Position numbers and translations under genes: made by a program. The notes under the pieces were generated by a model. It was not told the origin of the DNA, did no database searches, and was given only the letters and a program-made list of their open reading frames with translations. A stretch of DNA of 32,046 nucleotides from an uncultured Lachnospiraceae bacterium (lineage in GTDB: Bacteria > Bacillota > Clostridia > Lachnospirales > Lachnospiraceae): positions 1 through 32,046 of the forward strand of contig CASCGD010000028.1 of assembly GCA_949132985.1 (NCBI GenBank). Reading direction: 5' to 3'. Shown in pieces: positions 29,746 through 32,046 of this stretch (within the stretch, counting starts at the first letter, position 1; every line of letters starts with the position of its first letter).

Positions 29746-30750
29746 TTAATTTCTGTTTTTCACGGTCTGCTTTTTTACAATCCTTCCGGTCACAATATAA
29801 ATTCCATCCATATATGTTTCGTGCTTAATTTTTTTGATCAGAGATTTTACACATTGCTGCGCCATGCGCTCCATATCAACTTTATAAGAAGTAATCCGCT
29901 GTTCATCTGCCCCGGCCGGCAGAAAATCGTCAAATCCGACAACGGAAACATCCTCCGGCACCCGGTACCCCGCCTCCTCAAGATTCCGTATGAGAATCAG
30001 CGCGGTAAAAGCGCTGTTGCACACGTAAGCATCGAAATCTCCGATGTCGGACACCAGTCGTTCAAAGGATTTTCCGTCTTCATTCCGATCCGGTATCTCC
30101 CATCCGCTCTGAAATTCAATCTTATTTTCCCTCAGAGAACGCCTGTAACCCCAGTACCGGTCGGCGATGCTGCTTGTGGCATCCACACTTCCGACAAACC
30201 CGATGCTCCTGTGTCCCTGCTCAATCAGATAGTTTGTCAGCTGATACATTCCGTAATAGCCGTTCGAAACCACCGTGTCAAGCTCGACGGAGGACACATA
30301 CGTGTCAAGAAAAAATACCGGCAGATCCGTTTGCTGCACCATCTTCTTTATATACGCCTCATCCATCTGTCCAAGAAAAATCAGCCCGTCCACCTTTTCA
30401 TCCTGCATGACCCTGGGCATACTGCCCGCCCGCTCATCCTCTTTCGTAAGCAGCTCAAGAATCCCGTAATAATCATTCTCAAACAGTGCCCGGATCACCT
30501 TCTCATACAATCGTCCGTAAAACGAAATGGCATCCCCGTAATAATTTTCCGGAATGATTACACCGATATTTCCCGTCCCGCCCGTCTTTGCCGACGCGCT
30601 TGACACATAACCCATTTCTTTCGCGATATCCCTGATCCTGTTTCTAAGCTCATCGCTTACACCCGGCTTCCCGGACAATGCCTTGGATACAGCAACATTA
30701 CTCACGCCAACCCTTGCCGCTATATCCGCCAGCGTCACATCCTTCGCCAT
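29746..30750 (-). CDS. LacI-family transcriptional regulator
   Basis: 334 residues. The N-terminal helix-turn-helix and hinge are clear (VTLADIAARVGVSNVAVSKA, LSGKPGVS), followed by the periplasmic-binding-protein-like sensor domain (IGVIIPENYYGD, GLIFLGQ, SIGFVGSVDATSS, VVGFDDFLPAG). I chose the ATG at 30750, with GGAGG 6 bases upstream. It has its own near-consensus promoter and a strong terminator, so it is a single-gene unit. The nearest target would have been the sugar-binding lipoprotein, now broken, which suggests a regulator left behind by a lost sugar-uptake locus. The effector is unknown. Confidence 0.9.
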   Translation of the reverse strand: MAKDVTLADIAARVGVSNVAVSKALSGKPGVSDELRNRIRDIAKEMGYVSSASAKTGGTGNIGVIIPENYYGDAISFYGRLYEKVIRALFENDYYGILELLTKEDERAGSMPRVMQDEKVDGLIFLGQMDEAYIKKMVQQTDLPVFFLDTYVSSVELDTVVSNGYYGMYQLTNYLIEQGHRSIGFVGSVDATSSIADRYWGYRRSLRENKIEFQSGWEIPDRNEDGKSFERLVSDIGDFDAYVCNSAFTALILIRNLEEAGYRVPEDVSVVGFDDFLPAGADEQRITSYKVDMERMAQQCVKSLIKKIKHETYMDGIYIVTGRIVKKQTVKNRN

Positions 30751-30816
30751 AAAATGCCTCCGTCCCAAAATAACTTTTATCTATTAATTAATTGAATATT
30801 CTATCTTATTAATTTT

Positions 30817-30845
30817 AATATACCCAAGTTTATCCTGCTTGTCAA
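30817..30845 (-). promoter_or_regulatory. Promoter and AT-rich operator candidate of the LacI gene
   Basis: Minus-strand TTGACA (30840-30845), 17-base spacer, TATATT (30817-30822): a near-perfect housekeeping promoter. TATTAATTTTAAT at 30807-30819 overlaps the -10 box and TTAATTAATTGAATATTC lies just downstream (30783-30800). These palindromic AT-rich words are plausible autoregulatory sites. Confidence 0.7.
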
Positions 30846-30995
30846 GCCGCCTTCATCATATTCAATTAACATCTTCCTGTCCTGTTCCATGGGAAACCTG
30901 TCTAACTGTCAAAAAATCAAACTTGCTTTTAAGTATAGTGTTGTCATTAAACACAATACCGCCGAAAATGTCTATAAAAGGCAATTTTCCCATCT

Positions 30996-31048
30996 AAAAA
31001 ACTGAAGCATATGCGGTCAGATTTCCACCGGCAGCTATGCTTCAGTTT
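30996..31048 (-). terminator. Intrinsic terminator of the carbohydrate-binding-type gene
   Basis: Perfect 13-bp arms AACTGAAGCATA plus one flanking pair (30999-31011) and TATGCTTCAGTTT (31036-31048), loop 24 bases, followed on the minus strand by TTTTTTAGA. It lies about 80 bases after the stop at 31129. The remaining 30850-30995 shows no gene. Confidence 0.7.
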
Positions 31049-31128
31049 ATCATGTTTTTCCTATGGCTTCATGTCACATGCCTTCCCGTTCACTCCACAG
31101 GCTAACATGCACAGCCGCCCAAATACCC

Positions 31129-31986
31129 TCACTGCTGCTCAAATGCCGGCTTCTCCTGGGATGAGCTGACCGCCGTAATCTGGTCATAATAGATCGTACC
31201 CGCTACTCTTCCGTCCTTAACCGCAGGGGAATCGGGGATGGCATTGACCCACAGGCCAAAGGACTGAACTTTTGCGCAATCCTGCACCAGGCCGCCCTTC
31301 GGGTTGCCCTCGGTGTCTCTCTGGCAAAACTCCGCGAAGGGAATCGTCACAAGAATCGGCGTCCCGGCCTTCTCCTGATATTCGGGATATGTATTCAGGT
31401 AAGCCTCGTAGGTCATTCCGTTGGCCGTAATCTGGATGACGATCTTCTGATTGTTTCCGTCTGGTATCGTGTAAAACTGCAGCGCATTGCAGTCTGACCA
31501 GTCCACTTCTTTGGAAATGGTGGCACCGCCCCAGCCGTTTGCTGTCTCATCATAAGTAAATTTCAGCCCGTAGTCGCCCCCGGACTTCTTCTCCTTCTGG
31601 GGCGCAAGGGTGACCTTACAATCGCTGTCCGCATTCGTCGTCCACGCTCTGGTGAACTGGTCATCCACACCGTAATAATTCTCAAATCCGTCGATCAGGT
31701 ACGGATCCGCCTTTGGCTCTTTGATATTATAGGTCTCCGAGATCGTCTGAACCTTTTTGTTTCCGATATATAAGGAAAGCGTCCCCACCTTTTTTCCCAG
31801 CTTCTTTAACTGTGCAGCGGAAAGCTTCGCCATATAATAGCCCTTTTTGTCGGACTTTGCACGCAAAGTGACCTTCGTCTTTCCCGCCTTTAAGACAAAT
31901 TGTACCTTTATCTTTGCAGTCGCGCCCGTCACCTTCGCCCGGAGCGTAACCGCCTTTAAAATCCTCTGGTCCGCAATGGGGGACAC
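31129..31986 (-). pseudogene. Carbohydrate-binding-type protein, 5'-truncated
   Basis: The open frame gives up to 285 residues but has no ATG, no ribosome site and no signal peptide. The only near-start option is a GTG, with an in-frame stop (TAA) eight codons upstream of it. Residues ~1-85 look like a lysine-rich Ig/fibronectin-like surface domain (KIKVQFVLKAGKTKVTL, LSLYIGNKKVQTI). Residues ~95-270 look like a CBM11/CIA30-type beta-sandwich (LIDGFENYYG, ISKEVDWSDCNALQFY, VTIPFAEF, GTIYYDQITAV). This is the C-terminal end expected of a secreted glycoside hydrolase such as a mannanase or endoglucanase; the catalytic part is missing. It may continue in another frame beyond the window. Confidence 0.5.
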
Positions 31987-32046
31987 AATATATTGTCGCC
32001 CAGCAAATTAAAGTTCCTATCTCCTGCACAAAAATGTCAAATTAAA

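Noticed and set aside
31727..32029. 100-residue ORF overlapping the start of the carbohydrate-binding-type gene
   Set aside because: It is a frame-shifted shadow of that gene; only its first codons lie outside it. A frameshift joining the two cannot be judged at the window edge.

Overview
The window looks like chromosome of an anaerobic gut-type Clostridia, most likely Lachnospiraceae. The reasons are strong AGGAGG-type ribosome sites, an M3-type [FeFe] hydrogenase, a BcrA-like ABC/histidine-kinase module with Clostridia-style sequences, and repetitive GC-rich hairpins between genes. No 16S or tRNA is present, so the genus cannot be fixed. Taxonomy and all family calls come from reading the proteins; no database search was run.

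Layout. (1) 1-2753, plus strand, AT-rich: an antimicrobial-peptide-type ABC exporter with its histidine kinase, preceded by four phased TCTTTAC repeats that look like the operator of a response regulator lying outside the window. (2) 2848-5216: a decayed zone with two overlapping small ORFs, a phosphoglucomutase/phosphomannomutase with a large in-frame internal deletion, and a TetR fragment and an SDR fragment joined head to head across a deletion scar. (3) 5368-27353: an apparently intact ~22 kb allantoin-catabolism island, almost entirely on the minus strand. (4) 27682-28587: a plus-strand alpha/beta hydrolase. (5) 28628-32046: a second decayed zone with a group II intron 3' remnant fused to a truncated, frameshifted solute-binding lipoprotein, then an intact LacI regulator and a 5'-truncated carbohydrate-binding-type protein.

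How the island works. The NCS1 permease would import allantoin. Allantoinase (AllB), allantoate amidohydrolase (AllC), ureidoglycine aminohydrolase (AllE) and ureidoglycolate dehydrogenase (AllD) would carry it to oxalurate, releasing ammonia and one NADH. A fused FdrA-YlbE protein (AllF-AllG), with YlbF/DUF2877 (AllH) encoded divergently, matches the proposed oxamate carbamoyltransferase. It would give oxamate plus carbamoyl phosphate, and the carbamate kinase would turn the latter into ATP. PucR and an unusual XRE-GntR-FCD protein are the likely regulators.

The novel part is what is bundled with this core. There is an H-cluster [FeFe] hydrogenase translationally coupled to a NuoF-C-terminal/GltD-like flavoprotein, a D-2-hydroxyacid dehydrogenase, and an LctP-family (lactate/glycolate-type) permease with a 70-residue membrane protein beside it. 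I infer a self-contained allantoin fermentation: ATP from carbamoyl phosphate, electrons leaving as H2 and/or a 2-hydroxyacid, and oxamate or glycolate exported by LctP. No uricase, xanthine dehydrogenase, AllA, glyoxylate carboligase or oxamate hydrolase gene is visible, so entry at allantoin and excretion of a C2 end product are the simplest reading. Two families of structured repeats occupy the gaps between island genes.
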